Source: Lachnospiraceae bacterium M18-1 (GTDB taxonomy: Bacteria; Bacillota; Clostridia; Lachnospirales; Lachnospiraceae). From it: DNA of 64,000 nt. This document shows positions 16,609-25,948 of this stretch, piece after piece. Both the position numbers and the translations under genes were made by a program. The stretch spans positions 128,142 to 192,141 of the forward strand of contig KE159609.1 of NCBI GenBank assembly GCA_000403295.2. The letters are read 5' to 3'. Under the pieces are notes generated by a model that worked only from the letters and a program-made list of their open reading frames with translations, had not been told where the DNA came from and did not search any database. How positions within the stretch are numbered: position 1 is the first letter of the stretch; every line of letters begins with the position of its first letter.

Positions 16609-18630
16609 ATGGCTGAGCCAGAAAAACAGCAAATCGGTGATGGCTCTGATAATTATGGACAGGCAGCCGGGCAAATGGCAAAAGCGGCAAAGCAGGCAGG
16701 CCAGGAAGCAGCAAAGCAAACGGCAGCAAAAGGTGCGGAGGCTACGGCTAATGCGGCCGCCGCTACAGTAAAGGCCAGTGTGGAGGGTGGAAAGGCCGCC
16801 GCAGAAATCGCTGCCGGCACTGCCGCAGGTGGTCCATGGGGCGCTATCCTGTCTGCGGCATGGGCAATGCGCCATACTCTTTTTAAAATACTGGTATGTA
16901 TCTGTCTGTTTCTGTTGTTCCTGATTACCATGATTGTTTCCCTGCCGACGATTGTATCAAACAGTATTTTCGGACTGGATGGTACAAAGCCGACAGAAGG
17001 AGCAACCCTGATGTCAGCCTATACGGAGATGTCAGGTGCCGTGTCTGGTGTGGTAGATGAAGGATATAACCAATCGCTTTCTCATGTGGATCAGCTGATT
17101 ACAAACGGTGGATATGATTATGATCTTTCGATGGATGCACTTATCAATTACGCACAGAGTTCCGCCGGATATGATGTCTGTTATATACTGGCAGCTTATT
17201 CAGCGTCCATGCAACAGCAAAATACAGGCAAGGATGATATGGTATCAAAGCTTAGAGGCTGTGCCGGGGAGATGTTCCCCGTTACATCAGAAGAAAAGGA
17301 AAAAGAGATCATCATTCCTGTTTCCTATTATACATATAAGCCGATAACACTTACCGTAGTTACGAATAAGGTGCAGACCGGGACGATTAACGGTACGCCC
17401 CAATATCGGTATGATACGGCATCAAAGACCTACTATCTTCCGGATGAGGCGCATAGCAGCGATACGGCTGTCACGGTGGATGCCTATAAAGAGGTGGCGG
17501 TGGATATTCCCGTTTATTCCGGTGGGAAGATTACGGGAACAACCACGGCAAACTATTATGTGGCTAACGGGCAGGAAACACTGACCCCAGGTACAGAGAT
17601 CATCAAATATCTGGAGTGTACCATTCATCCATTTGATAATACAGTGGTTGCCAAAGCGTTTGGCATTGACCTAAATGCAAAATACGATCAGTTTAACCTT
17701 ACTTATGGCGAAGTAATCCAGAACATGGCGAATGCGTTAAAACGGACGCTGTATGGTTCTGTGAGCGGCGGACAGGCGGTTCCCCTGACGGACGCCGAGC
17801 TGATTGCTTTTGTGAACCGGCAGAACTGTAGTGCGACAAGAAAGCACATCTTGAGCACCGCTCTGTCCCTTGTGGGCAAGGTTCCTTATTTCTGGGGTGG
17901 TAAGTCAGCACCCGGGTGGAACGATGAATGGAATACGCCAAGACTGGTAACAGCTGCAGGATCTTCTACGACAGGCACGATACGTCCTTATGGGCTGGAC
18001 TGTTCAGGCTTCAGTACATGGGTATTTAATACTGCTGTGGGTGTAGAAATTGGTGCAGGTTGTAACGGGCAATATCCAAATACCTATGGGATTTCTGCAT
18101 CAGAGCTTTTGCCTGGTGATTTGGGATTTTTAGCAGATGATGACGGATGGGGACATGTCCTTATTTTTGCCGGGTTTGGGGAGAGCGGAGAACGAATGTG
18201 GGTGCATTCTTCTGGTGGACAGGGCGTTATTCTAAATACGCCAAGTTATGAAGGAAGCCTTTCCTACCGGCGTCTTAGCATTGTAGATTACGATGCACCG
18301 GTATTGGGTGAGATTTCAGGAACACCCATTTCTACTTTAGAAGTGGATGTCACCCATTACTGTGCATGTGCAAAATGCTGCGGCAGTAATGCAGACGGAA
18401 TTACCGCCAGCGGCAAACAGGCGGCCCGCGGCATGGTGGCAATGTCAAGCTATTATCCGTTTGGCACGCAGATTATGATAAACGGAACCATGTATACCGT
18501 AGAGGATCGCGGTGGTTCCGGCATTGAAAATGACATCCACCGTGTGGATATTTTTGTGCCGGATCATAACGAAGCGCTGCGTTTGGGCAGATACAAGACA
18601 ACAGCTACGATTTACAGAATAGGCAGGTGA
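16609..18630 (+). CDS. NlpC/P60 and 3D-domain cell-wall hydrolase of the transfer system
   Basis: This protein has 673 residues. The ATG at 16609 is 8 bases after AAGGAGG; the upstream GTG overlaps that site. An Ala-rich N-terminus (about 1-85) is followed by one membrane helix (about 92-112). A C-terminal NlpC/P60 peptidase has Cys465 in LDCSGF and His516 in GHVLIF. A 3D domain (about 575-673) includes VEDRGGSGI and HRVDIFV. This layout resembles the VirB1-like hydrolases that open peptidoglycan for Gram-positive conjugation machines. It is followed after 6 bases by the PrgI-like gene. Confidence 0.85.
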   Translation: MAEPEKQQIGDGSDNYGQAAGQMAKAAKQAGQEAAKQTAAKGAEATANAAAATVKASVEGGKAAAEIAAGTAAGGPWGAILSAAWAMRHTLFKILVCICLFLLFLITMIVSLPTIVSNSIFGLDGTKPTEGATLMSAYTEMSGAVSGVVDEGYNQSLSHVDQLITNGGYDYDLSMDALINYAQSSAGYDVCYILAAYSASMQQQNTGKDDMVSKLRGCAGEMFPVTSEEKEKEIIIPVSYYTYKPITLTVVTNKVQTGTINGTPQYRYDTASKTYYLPDEAHSSDTAVTVDAYKEVAVDIPVYSGGKITGTTTANYYVANGQETLTPGTEIIKYLECTIHPFDNTVVAKAFGIDLNAKYDQFNLTYGEVIQNMANALKRTLYGSVSGGQAVPLTDAELIAFVNRQNCSATRKHILSTALSLVGKVPYFWGGKSAPGWNDEWNTPRLVTAAGSSTTGTIRPYGLDCSGFSTWVFNTAVGVEIGAGCNGQYPNTYGISASELLPGDLGFLADDDGWGHVLIFAGFGESGERMWVHSSGGQGVILNTPSYEGSLSYRRLSIVDYDAPVLGEISGTPISTLEVDVTHYCACAKCCGSNADGITASGKQAARGMVAMSSYYPFGTQIMINGTMYTVEDRGGSGIENDIHRVDIFVPDHNEALRLGRYKTTATIYRIGR

Positions 18631-18636
18631 GAAATT

Positions 18637-19059
18637 TTGGATGAAAAGGAGTACAGCAATATTTATGCCATACCGGCGAACTATACAGATTCCGGCAAGA
18701 TTTTTGGTGGAATGCTGGAGCCGAGGAATGCAGTAGAGACAGGGATATTATTAGTCATTTTGGGATATCCGGAATTGATGTTGATTCCCATGTCCGGAAC
18801 GATTCGCATCGTCGTTATGACGCTAACACTTTTACCGCTTGCTGTTCTTTCCATGATGGGTATTGACGGCGATTCGCTGTTTCAGTATATAGGACACATC
18901 ATTCGGTATTTTGCAAGCAGGAGAAAATTACATTACAGAAGGGTGGGATATAGATATGACCCAAAGCAGCTCCGAAAAAAGAAAAAAGGCAGCTCGGCAA
19001 AGAAAAAAGGCAAAAAAACCGGAAAAGCTGGAGTTCGTTCAGGACTTCATTCCGGTTAA
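18637..19059 (+). CDS. PrgI/VirB3-like membrane protein
   Basis: This 140-residue protein with two central membrane helices (about 33-75) belongs to the PrgI-type family that accompanies VirB4 in Gram-positive type IV secretion. The start is TTG at 18637, with AGGTGA a few bases upstream. The last 35 residues are almost entirely Lys, Arg, Gly and Ser. Its 3' end overlaps the VirB4 reading frame by 104 bases, an unusually long overlap. Confidence 0.75.
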   Translation: MDEKEYSNIYAIPANYTDSGKIFGGMLEPRNAVETGILLVILGYPELMLIPMSGTIRIVVMTLTLLPLAVLSMMGIDGDSLFQYIGHIIRYFASRRKLHYRRVGYRYDPKQLRKKKKGSSAKKKGKKTGKAGVRSGLHSG

Positions 19060-21502
19060 AAGTCTCCAGCATGGTATTATTGAAACGACTGATGGGAGAT
19101 ATATTCGGATTCTTGAAATTGAGCCGATTAACTTTATGCTGCGTTCCGGAGAAGAACAGTTCAATATCATATCGTCTTTTGCCAGCTGGCTGAAAATTTC
19201 TCCTATGCGGCTTCAGTTTAAAAGCATTACCAGAAAGGCGGATTCAGATAAGCACGTCGCCATGATTCACGAAGAACTGGAAGTAGAGGAAAGTGAAGAA
19301 TGCCGGCACCTTGGAGAAGGTTATATCCGTCTGATTAAGGATGTGGGAAGCAGGGAAGCGCTTACAAGGCGCTTCTTTTTAATTTTCCAGTATGAAGAAA
19401 TCCGCCGTGGAGATGGAGATGATTTCTCCCAGATTTATGGCATGATGCAGACAGCGGAGCAGAATGCCCGTGCTTATTTTCTGCAGTGTGGGAATACGAT
19501 TCTCCAGCCGAAAGATCCGGATGAGGCAACGGCGGAGATTTTATATATGTTTTTTAACCGTCGGTCTTGTGTGGATGAGCCGTTTTCCTCCCGCGTGAAC
19601 CGTGTGGTCGTGGATACGATGGCGGCAAAGGATAAGGTCATTGGCGTGGATCCCATCCCGCCGATCCGCATGGCGCATTTTCTGTCGCCGCGCGGCATTG
19701 ATCTGACCCATCATAATTATGTTGTGATGGACGGATTGTATTATTCGTTCCTGTTTATCAAAGGAAACGGTTATCCGGGTATGGTACGGGCAGGATGGAT
19801 GTCGGCACTCATCAATGCCGGGGACGGGATTGACATAGATGTGCAACTGCGGCGTGAGAATCGGAGTAAGACAATTGATAAAGTAGCACAGCGCATTCGC
19901 CTCAACCGCACGAAGCTGAAAAGCATGCAGGATACCAGCACCGACTATGAGGAATTGACCAATTCCATACAGGCGGGCTACTTCATAAAGAATGGCATTG
20001 CCAACAACAATGAGGACTTGTTCTATATGTCCGTATTCGTTACGGTTTCCGCCAAAGGCTATGAGGAACTGATGTGGCGTAAACAGCAAATCGTGGATAT
20101 GTTAAAGTCTATGGATATGTATGTGAGCGACTGTCGTTTCCAGCAGGAAGCGGCGCTCCGCTCTGTGATGCCGTTCTTAAAGATTGAGCCGTCACTGGAA
20201 AAGAAATCAAAACGGAATGTGCTGACCAGCGGCGCAGCCTCTGCCTATATGTTTACATCTTTTGAAATGTCGGACGATACAGGCGTGCTGCTGGGCATCA
20301 ACCGGCACAATAATTCGCTGTGTATCGTGGATCTGTTCAATACAAAGAAAAACAAGAACGCCAACCTGAATCTGCTTGGCACCAGCGGCGCAGGCAAGAC
20401 CTTTACCATGCAGCTTCTGGCGCTCCGTATGAGAATGAGGGGAATCCAGTGTTTTATCCTGGCACCAATCAAGGGACACGAGTTCCGCAGGGCCTGCAAG
20501 AAGATCGGCGGCGAGTTCATCAAGATTGCTCCCGGTTCCCCGCACTGCATCAACATCATGGAAATCCGGCATACCATCTCTCCGGAGATGGAGCTGATTG
20601 ACGAGATTGACTACAGTGAAATGGATTCCATGCTGGCTCGTAAGATTCAGCAGCTGATGACGTTCTTCTCCCTGCTGATTCCGGATATGTCCAATGAGGA
20701 AGAGCAGATGCTGGACGAGGCTTTGATTCAGACTTATGCAAAGTTCGGAATCACACACGACAATGATTCGCTGTATGTAAGTCGCAGCGTCTCCACGCCG
20801 AAGATGAAAAAAATGCCGATTATCGGGGATCTTCATGAGGAATTGCTGAAAAATCCCATGACGAAGCGCATTGCTATTATCATCAGCCGCTTTGTAACAG
20901 GTTCCGCCCAGAGCTTCAACCAACAGACCAACGTGGACCTGTCCAATAAATATATCGTGCTTGACCTTTCGGAACTGAAAGGCAAATTACTTCCGGTCGG
21001 TATGTTCATTGCACTCGATTACGTGTGGGATACGGTTAAGGCAGATCGTACCAAAAAGAAAGCCATTATGATTGATGAAATATGGCAACTGATCGGCGCC
21101 AGCTCCAACCGGATGGCGGCAGAGTTCTGCTTAACTATCTTCAAAACCATAAGGGGCTTTGGTGGTGCCGCCGTCTCCGCAACACAAGACTTGTCCGATT
21201 TCTTCGGTTTGGAGGATGGCAAGTATGGACGTGCGATTATCAATAACAGCAAGAATAAGATTATTCTGAATCTGGAGCCGGATGAAGCCAAGTATGTGCA
21301 GGAAGTGCTGAAACTGACCAAAACAGAGATTCGTTCTGTTACCCGGTTTGAGAGGGGCGAAGCATTGGTCTGCTCTAACAATAACAAAGTTCCTGTTGTA
21401 ATCAAAGCTTCCAAAGAGGAGCAGGAAATGATTACAACCGACCGGGCTGAGTTGGAGGCGCTTTTAAAGGAACGCCAGCAGGAACAAACGCATTCTGCGT
21501 AG
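18956..21502 (+). CDS. VirB4-family conjugation ATPase
   Basis: This 848-residue ATPase powers type IV secretion. The ATG at 18956 (MTQSSSEKRKK) is chosen. An upstream in-frame TTG at 18911 would lie deeper inside the previous gene. Walker A is GTSGAGKTF near residue 474 and Walker B is AIMIDEIWQL near 702. QxF-type loops (SATQDLSDFFG) follow, as in VirB4/TraE/TrbE. It is the most diagnostic protein of the transfer module. Confidence 0.93.
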   Translation: MTQSSSEKRKKAARQRKKAKKPEKLEFVQDFIPVKSLQHGIIETTDGRYIRILEIEPINFMLRSGEEQFNIISSFASWLKISPMRLQFKSITRKADSDKHVAMIHEELEVEESEECRHLGEGYIRLIKDVGSREALTRRFFLIFQYEEIRRGDGDDFSQIYGMMQTAEQNARAYFLQCGNTILQPKDPDEATAEILYMFFNRRSCVDEPFSSRVNRVVVDTMAAKDKVIGVDPIPPIRMAHFLSPRGIDLTHHNYVVMDGLYYSFLFIKGNGYPGMVRAGWMSALINAGDGIDIDVQLRRENRSKTIDKVAQRIRLNRTKLKSMQDTSTDYEELTNSIQAGYFIKNGIANNNEDLFYMSVFVTVSAKGYEELMWRKQQIVDMLKSMDMYVSDCRFQQEAALRSVMPFLKIEPSLEKKSKRNVLTSGAASAYMFTSFEMSDDTGVLLGINRHNNSLCIVDLFNTKKNKNANLNLLGTSGAGKTFTMQLLALRMRMRGIQCFILAPIKGHEFRRACKKIGGEFIKIAPGSPHCINIMEIRHTISPEMELIDEIDYSEMDSMLARKIQQLMTFFSLLIPDMSNEEEQMLDEALIQTYAKFGITHDNDSLYVSRSVSTPKMKKMPIIGDLHEELLKNPMTKRIAIIISRFVTGSAQSFNQQTNVDLSNKYIVLDLSELKGKLLPVGMFIALDYVWDTVKADRTKKKAIMIDEIWQLIGASSNRMAAEFCLTIFKTIRGFGGAAVSATQDLSDFFGLEDGKYGRAIINNSKNKIILNLEPDEAKYVQEVLKLTKTEIRSVTRFERGEALVCSNNNKVPVVIKASKEEQEMITTDRAELEALLKERQQEQTHSA

Positions 21503-21547
21503 AATACGCATTTTATAAAAAATACGCACAAAAAGGAGGTGTTGCCT

Positions 21548-22099
21548 ATGCTGCTGCAAGATGAGCAGTATGTTGTAAAGTGGCTCTCACAATATGGAGC
21601 TTTGCCTAAAACCCAGATTACACGAATGCTGCAAAAGCCAGCCCAGACCGCAGATAAAATCCTTCGGAACCTGAAGAAGCAGATGCGGATTGCGGATGTG
21701 TCGAGCGGCTATTATATTGGGCTGGATGCGATGGATAAACCGGATCAGCGGACCATTCTTGCCGTATGGGTTCTTTTGAAATTCATTGATTATGTTGACC
21801 CAATGGCGCATTATCCGGCGGTTTATCCATCTCAGCTTTTTTTCTTAAAGGAGAATATCGGTTACGAAATCGTGGTGTTATATGAAGGCGAGCAGAATCT
21901 TTTGAAACTGCTCCAACCTCAGGAGGATTTGAAGTATATTATTGTCCTTCCCCGTATCTCTATGGCATACGGGATGCGGCTTCCTCATGCACCCTGCTTG
22001 TTTGCAACTGTGGATTTTCAGGGGGATGAGGAGCCAGGGGTTACTTTCTATTCAGAGGAGGCGGTGAGCGATGATAAAATTTCTGGACACGATGGGTAA
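21548..22099 (+). CDS. DUF5697-type ICE protein
   Basis: This 183-residue protein has an N-terminal winged-helix-like part (KWLSQYGALPKTQITRML) as in DUF5697 proteins of Clostridial ICEs. The ATG at 21548 is used because the in-frame GTG at 21539 lies within the AAAGGAGGTG ribosome site. It overlaps the next gene by 29 bases. A DNA-binding accessory role in replication or transfer is possible but not shown. Confidence 0.6.
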   Translation: MLLQDEQYVVKWLSQYGALPKTQITRMLQKPAQTADKILRNLKKQMRIADVSSGYYIGLDAMDKPDQRTILAVWVLLKFIDYVDPMAHYPAVYPSQLFFLKENIGYEIVVLYEGEQNLLKLLQPQEDLKYIIVLPRISMAYGMRLPHAPCLFATVDFQGDEEPGVTFYSEEAVSDDKISGHDG

Positions 22100-22742
22100 A
22101 ATCGTGAGATTGGAAAAGCGATTGCAGGAGCAGCTTGCTTCTATACAATGGTTTTGTGAAAATGGGAGCACTTATGAAGTTTATCTGCATTCACTTAATA
22201 TGGAAGAAACAGCGGAGCGGCTGGTTCTTTTGACACGGACGCTTCCCGCTTACACCGGTGTGCCGAATGCAAAGCTTGAGGTAGAGCGTCGGATAAAGGA
22301 TTGTATTCCCGTAGAAATCGGTTTTACGGCGGAGGGCTGGTTTTGTCTCCGCATCCCGGCTTTGCTTCCGAAAAAGTCGGGCGGGTCGGCGGATTATATC
22401 CGCTCTTTTTTATATCCTGCTATGCGGGCTTTTTTTGAAAAGCAGCCTCCTGTGCGGTATCGGGACGGTATCCTGATTTATCGTCATGTATATGACAAAG
22501 CCAGACCCGAAAGAAAAAAGCGGGATCATGACAACATTGAAATCAATATGGTTTCGGATATCGTAGCCATGTATGTGATGACGGACGATGGCCCATCGGT
22601 CTGCTCTCATTATTACTGCAGCGCAGAAGGATCGGAGGACCGGACTGAGGTTTATGTAGTGCCAAAATGGGACTTCCCCATTTGGCTGGTAAAGGAAACA
22701 GGGATACCGGATGAGGGGGTACTGCTCTATGAAAAAAGGTAA
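22071..22742 (+). CDS. DUF6100-type ICE protein
   Basis: This 223-residue protein resembles the DUF6100 family seen next to VirB4/VirD4 in Clostridial conjugative elements. It has no membrane helix and no recognised catalytic motif. The start overlaps the previous gene, with GAGGCGGTGAG upstream. Its function is unknown. Confidence 0.6.
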   Translation: MIKFLDTMGKIVRLEKRLQEQLASIQWFCENGSTYEVYLHSLNMEETAERLVLLTRTLPAYTGVPNAKLEVERRIKDCIPVEIGFTAEGWFCLRIPALLPKKSGGSADYIRSFLYPAMRAFFEKQPPVRYRDGILIYRHVYDKARPERKKRDHDNIEINMVSDIVAMYVMTDDGPSVCSHYYCSAEGSEDRTEVYVVPKWDFPIWLVKETGIPDEGVLLYEKR

Positions 22743-22905
22743 ATTTAACCGAAAAAACATATGTAAAAACGATGCTTATCGGGCGGAGAAAAAATACATA
22801 TCTTCTGAGAGGGCAAAAAAGCCCAGTATAGCAGCAGTTTGGGGGCGTCATTACGCCGGAAATTCCGACAAAGAGAGCAGTCATGTTGTCGGAAAATGCT
22901 TATGA
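22729..22905 (+). CDS. Possible 58-residue basic peptide
   Basis: The ATG at 22729 (MKKGKFNRKNICKND) follows GAGGGGG by about 10 bases and overlaps the end of the DUF6100 gene. The product is very basic. It fills an otherwise empty 180-base gap before the next gene. No family is recognised and the call rests only on the ribosome site and open frame. Confidence 0.3.
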   Translation: MKKGKFNRKNICKNDAYRAEKKYISSERAKKPSIAAVWGRHYAGNSDKESSHVVGKCL

Positions 22906-22921
22906 GCGGAGGTGAGGGTCT

Positions 22922-24076
22922 ATGGTTCATTTCCGCCCGGGCAGTCAGGTCTGGCAGATCATCACGCTCCTTTCATTTGTGGGGGAGTTCCCATTCAAAA
23001 GCCTCTCTCTGCTTGGGAGTGAACGGGTCTATAAGGCTCTTATTTCCAGACTGACTACGCTTCAGACGATTCGTAATTTCAATTCCGGTGACGAAATCAC
23101 CTGCCGCCTCCTGACCGTATCCGGGAAAGGGGCGGGCAAGACCATACGGCTCTACAAGGGTGCGCTTCCCATACTGGAATGGCTGCATCCGGGTGTATAT
23201 GGATATTATATGGATTCATTCTGGGGACACCGCTTTCCAGGAGACGTATCACACCGGGACAGGAACCACCGGGTTGCGGAAGCTGCGGCGATGTTCCTGA
23301 AAGCCGGTATGGAGGCAAGGCCATATCTTCTCCCCAGGCTTCAGAACAGGGAGATTCTGCAGGTTGTGCATGGTACGCCCTGTTTTTATCTGGCTAAGGA
23401 TCTGAAGAAAGTTGGGGAAGCGGAGATGAACAAGACCATGTTCACCCGCATGGCCGGCGCATTATTTTCTTCCGGCAGATGTTATGCCGTTTATAATACG
23501 AGGGATGCTGTGATGAAGTGGAGCGGCATGGGTGAGTATAAAGCCCTCCACAGTCTGATCGAGCTGGCAAGACTGAATGCCGGTATTTTGGAGGTGGATT
23601 CAGCGATACTGTTTGGTCAGTCTGGAGAGACAGCGCTGCGAACCCTGTTAGAATCAGACAAAACCAGACGGCTGGAGTTTCGATTCGATTCCATTTACCG
23701 CCATGTCCATTTTATCCCAATGAACGGGGACGGTATCCGGCAGCTGCGTCTTCTTTCTGCACCAGATTGGAAAGCGCAGCTCCTTGAACTTTTATTTGAG
23801 CCTGAGGTCAGATCCTATGACCGAGGGCTTTTTGAATACGACGCTTGTGTGAATGGCGTAAATATCTTATCGCATCTGGATGGGGACATTGCAAGACTCA
23901 TTCGCTTTCGGGATGCAATTGAAAACCAAACCGGACGGTTTGAGGTTCTATGCTTTCCCCACCAGACGCACTTCCTCCGGGAATACTTGGGCGGGCTTGC
24001 CAGCATCAAAACCATCGGAATGGACTCGGTGGAAGCGGAGCTTTGCCCAGAGAGGAGGAATTTGTTTGAAAGATAA
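22922..24076 (+). CDS. Conserved-type ICE hypothetical protein
   Basis: This 384-residue protein is not recognised. GGAGGTGAGG precedes the ATG. The N-terminus (LLSFVGEFPFKSLSLLGSERVYKALISRLTT) could be a helix-turn-helix of the replication-relaxation type, and the rest is mixed alpha/beta without membrane helices. It sits directly upstream of VirD4 and overlaps its start by 11 bases, so it may serve substrate docking or DNA processing. No relaxase HUH motif was found in it. Confidence 0.5.
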   Translation: MVHFRPGSQVWQIITLLSFVGEFPFKSLSLLGSERVYKALISRLTTLQTIRNFNSGDEITCRLLTVSGKGAGKTIRLYKGALPILEWLHPGVYGYYMDSFWGHRFPGDVSHRDRNHRVAEAAAMFLKAGMEARPYLLPRLQNREILQVVHGTPCFYLAKDLKKVGEAEMNKTMFTRMAGALFSSGRCYAVYNTRDAVMKWSGMGEYKALHSLIELARLNAGILEVDSAILFGQSGETALRTLLESDKTRRLEFRFDSIYRHVHFIPMNGDGIRQLRLLSAPDWKAQLLELLFEPEVRSYDRGLFEYDACVNGVNILSHLDGDIARLIRFRDAIENQTGRFEVLCFPHQTHFLREYLGGLASIKTIGMDSVEAELCPERRNLFER

Positions 24077-25928
24077 AAAAAGGACAGTCGGCATTACCAC
24101 GGCTGTCATACTGGGATGCACAGCGTTTTTCTATCTTGGCGGAATGCTTGGCCAATTGTTTTCAAATTACGCAGCCTGGATGCAGGCGGATGGGCTTGCT
24201 GGTGAGGCGGCTATGAAACCGGTCAGTTGGAACCCTGTGGTGTGCTTCCCAATGGCGTTTACCCCAGACGGGCTGAAAGGATTGCTCGGAATCTTGGTTC
24301 TTGGCGGAGGAGTCTTTGCATATGTCAAGCTTCATGATAAGTTTGACGGAAAAAGCTATGACCCTAGAGGTTTCACCAAAAGCAAGACCGGAATTTACGG
24401 AACCGCCTCATGGATGGAAGAAAAAGAAATGCACGAGGTGCTGGAGGTGTCCTCTGTCGATAAAGCAGAAGGAACGATTCTGGGTGAGTATAAGGGAAAA
24501 GCGGTCTGTATGCCGAAGGACACCAGACTCAACCGGCATATCGCCATATTCGGTGCATCGGGTACCATGAAATCACGCGCTGTCATCCGGAATTCACTAT
24601 TCCAGGCACTAAAGCGTGGTGAGTCTGTGATTATCACGGACAGTAAGGCAGAATTATATGCCGATACGGCAGAGATGTACCGGCAGGCAGGCTACGAGGT
24701 AAAAATCTTTAACCTGGTCACGCCTGAGCATGGGGATTCGTGGAACTGCATGTCAGACCTAAACGGCGATACCCTGATGGCGCAGGTGCTCACTAACGTC
24801 ATTATCGGCAATACCAGTTCCGGCAAAGGTGACCATTTTTGGGACAATGGAGAAGGAAACTTGTTGAAGTCTTTGATTCTTCTGGTAGACCAGGACAGAA
24901 CCCGAAGTCCCGATATGAAACACCTTACTGCAGTATATCAGCTCCTGACCCAGAACAGCGAGCGGCAGCTGACGGCAATGTTTGACAAGCTTCCGCTTGA
25001 TCATCCGGCAAGGGCGCCTTTTAATTTATTCGCTCAGTCCAGCGACACCGTGAAATCTGGCATTATCTTAGGACTCGGCACACGGCTGCAGGTGTTGCAG
25101 AACCAGGCGGTACAGCGGATCACAAGTCAGTCTGACATTGATTTGACTTCCCCTGCCAGACACAAATGTGCATATTATATTATCCTGAGCGACCAGGACG
25201 CCACTATGGCATTCCTGTCATCGCTCTTTTTTTCGTTCATGTTTATCAAACTGACTCGGTATGCAGACAGTCGGCGAAATGGCCGCTGCGATGTGCCTGT
25301 AAATTTAATCTTGGATGAGTTTAACAATGTGGGCCGCATTGGTGGTGCAGAAGACGGGTCGGATTTTGCCCGGTCTCTTTCGGTTGTCCGTTCCAGAGAT
25401 ATCCGGGTCATGCTGGCAGTGCAGAGCTTGGGTCAGTTACAGAACCGGTATCCCAATAACCTGTGGGCCGAGATTATCGGCAACTGCGATATCCAATTGA
25501 TGTTGGGATGTACCGACGAGGTTACGGCTGAGTATATCTCGGCAAGATCAGGGGATATGTCCGTACAGGTAAATTCTACTATGACAGTGCGGCAAACCAT
25601 TGCAATCGCTCAGGTCATTCCCCAGTATCGTCATACTGAGGGACAGGGACGGAGAAGACTTCTGACTCCGGATGAGGTCCTGCGGCTTCCAAACGAAGAA
25701 ATGCTCTGCGTCATACGAGGCTGTAACCTCTTGAAGCTCACAAAACTGGATTTTACAAAACATCCCATGTCGAAGCGGATTGTGAGGACATCCATCATGG
25801 ATTACCAGCCGGCAACAATATTTACGGCACCGATACTCAGTGAACCTGTCCCAGTGGCAGAGCCGGAGAAAAAGCCGGCACGCAAAAAAAGTCTTTACAG
25901 TTCGGCAAAACCGCCGGCTGAATTTTAA
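24066..25928 (+). CDS. VirD4/TraG-type coupling ATPase
   Basis: This 620-residue coupling protein would bring relaxase-bound DNA to the mating channel. The start is TTG at 24066, 7 bases after GAGGAGG. Two N-terminal membrane helices (about 5-28 and 72-95) are followed by a TraG/VirD4 ATPase domain. The P-loop is an unusual GASGTMKS near residue 162, and Walker B is LILDEFNNVG near 414. The gene overlaps the preceding one and precedes the S1-domain gene. Confidence 0.92.
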   Translation: MKDKKRTVGITTAVILGCTAFFYLGGMLGQLFSNYAAWMQADGLAGEAAMKPVSWNPVVCFPMAFTPDGLKGLLGILVLGGGVFAYVKLHDKFDGKSYDPRGFTKSKTGIYGTASWMEEKEMHEVLEVSSVDKAEGTILGEYKGKAVCMPKDTRLNRHIAIFGASGTMKSRAVIRNSLFQALKRGESVIITDSKAELYADTAEMYRQAGYEVKIFNLVTPEHGDSWNCMSDLNGDTLMAQVLTNVIIGNTSSGKGDHFWDNGEGNLLKSLILLVDQDRTRSPDMKHLTAVYQLLTQNSERQLTAMFDKLPLDHPARAPFNLFAQSSDTVKSGIILGLGTRLQVLQNQAVQRITSQSDIDLTSPARHKCAYYIILSDQDATMAFLSSLFFSFMFIKLTRYADSRRNGRCDVPVNLILDEFNNVGRIGGAEDGSDFARSLSVVRSRDIRVMLAVQSLGQLQNRYPNNLWAEIIGNCDIQLMLGCTDEVTAEYISARSGDMSVQVNSTMTVRQTIAIAQVIPQYRHTEGQGRRRLLTPDEVLRLPNEEMLCVIRGCNLLKLTKLDFTKHPMSKRIVRTSIMDYQPATIFTAPILSEPVPVAEPEKKPARKKSLYSSAKPPAEF

Positions 25929-25948
25929 TTTTACAGGAGGTACTAACT

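Noticed and set aside
22922..24076. Relaxase candidate
   Set aside because: No HxH metal triad or upstream catalytic Tyr motif could be seen, so it is left as unassigned.
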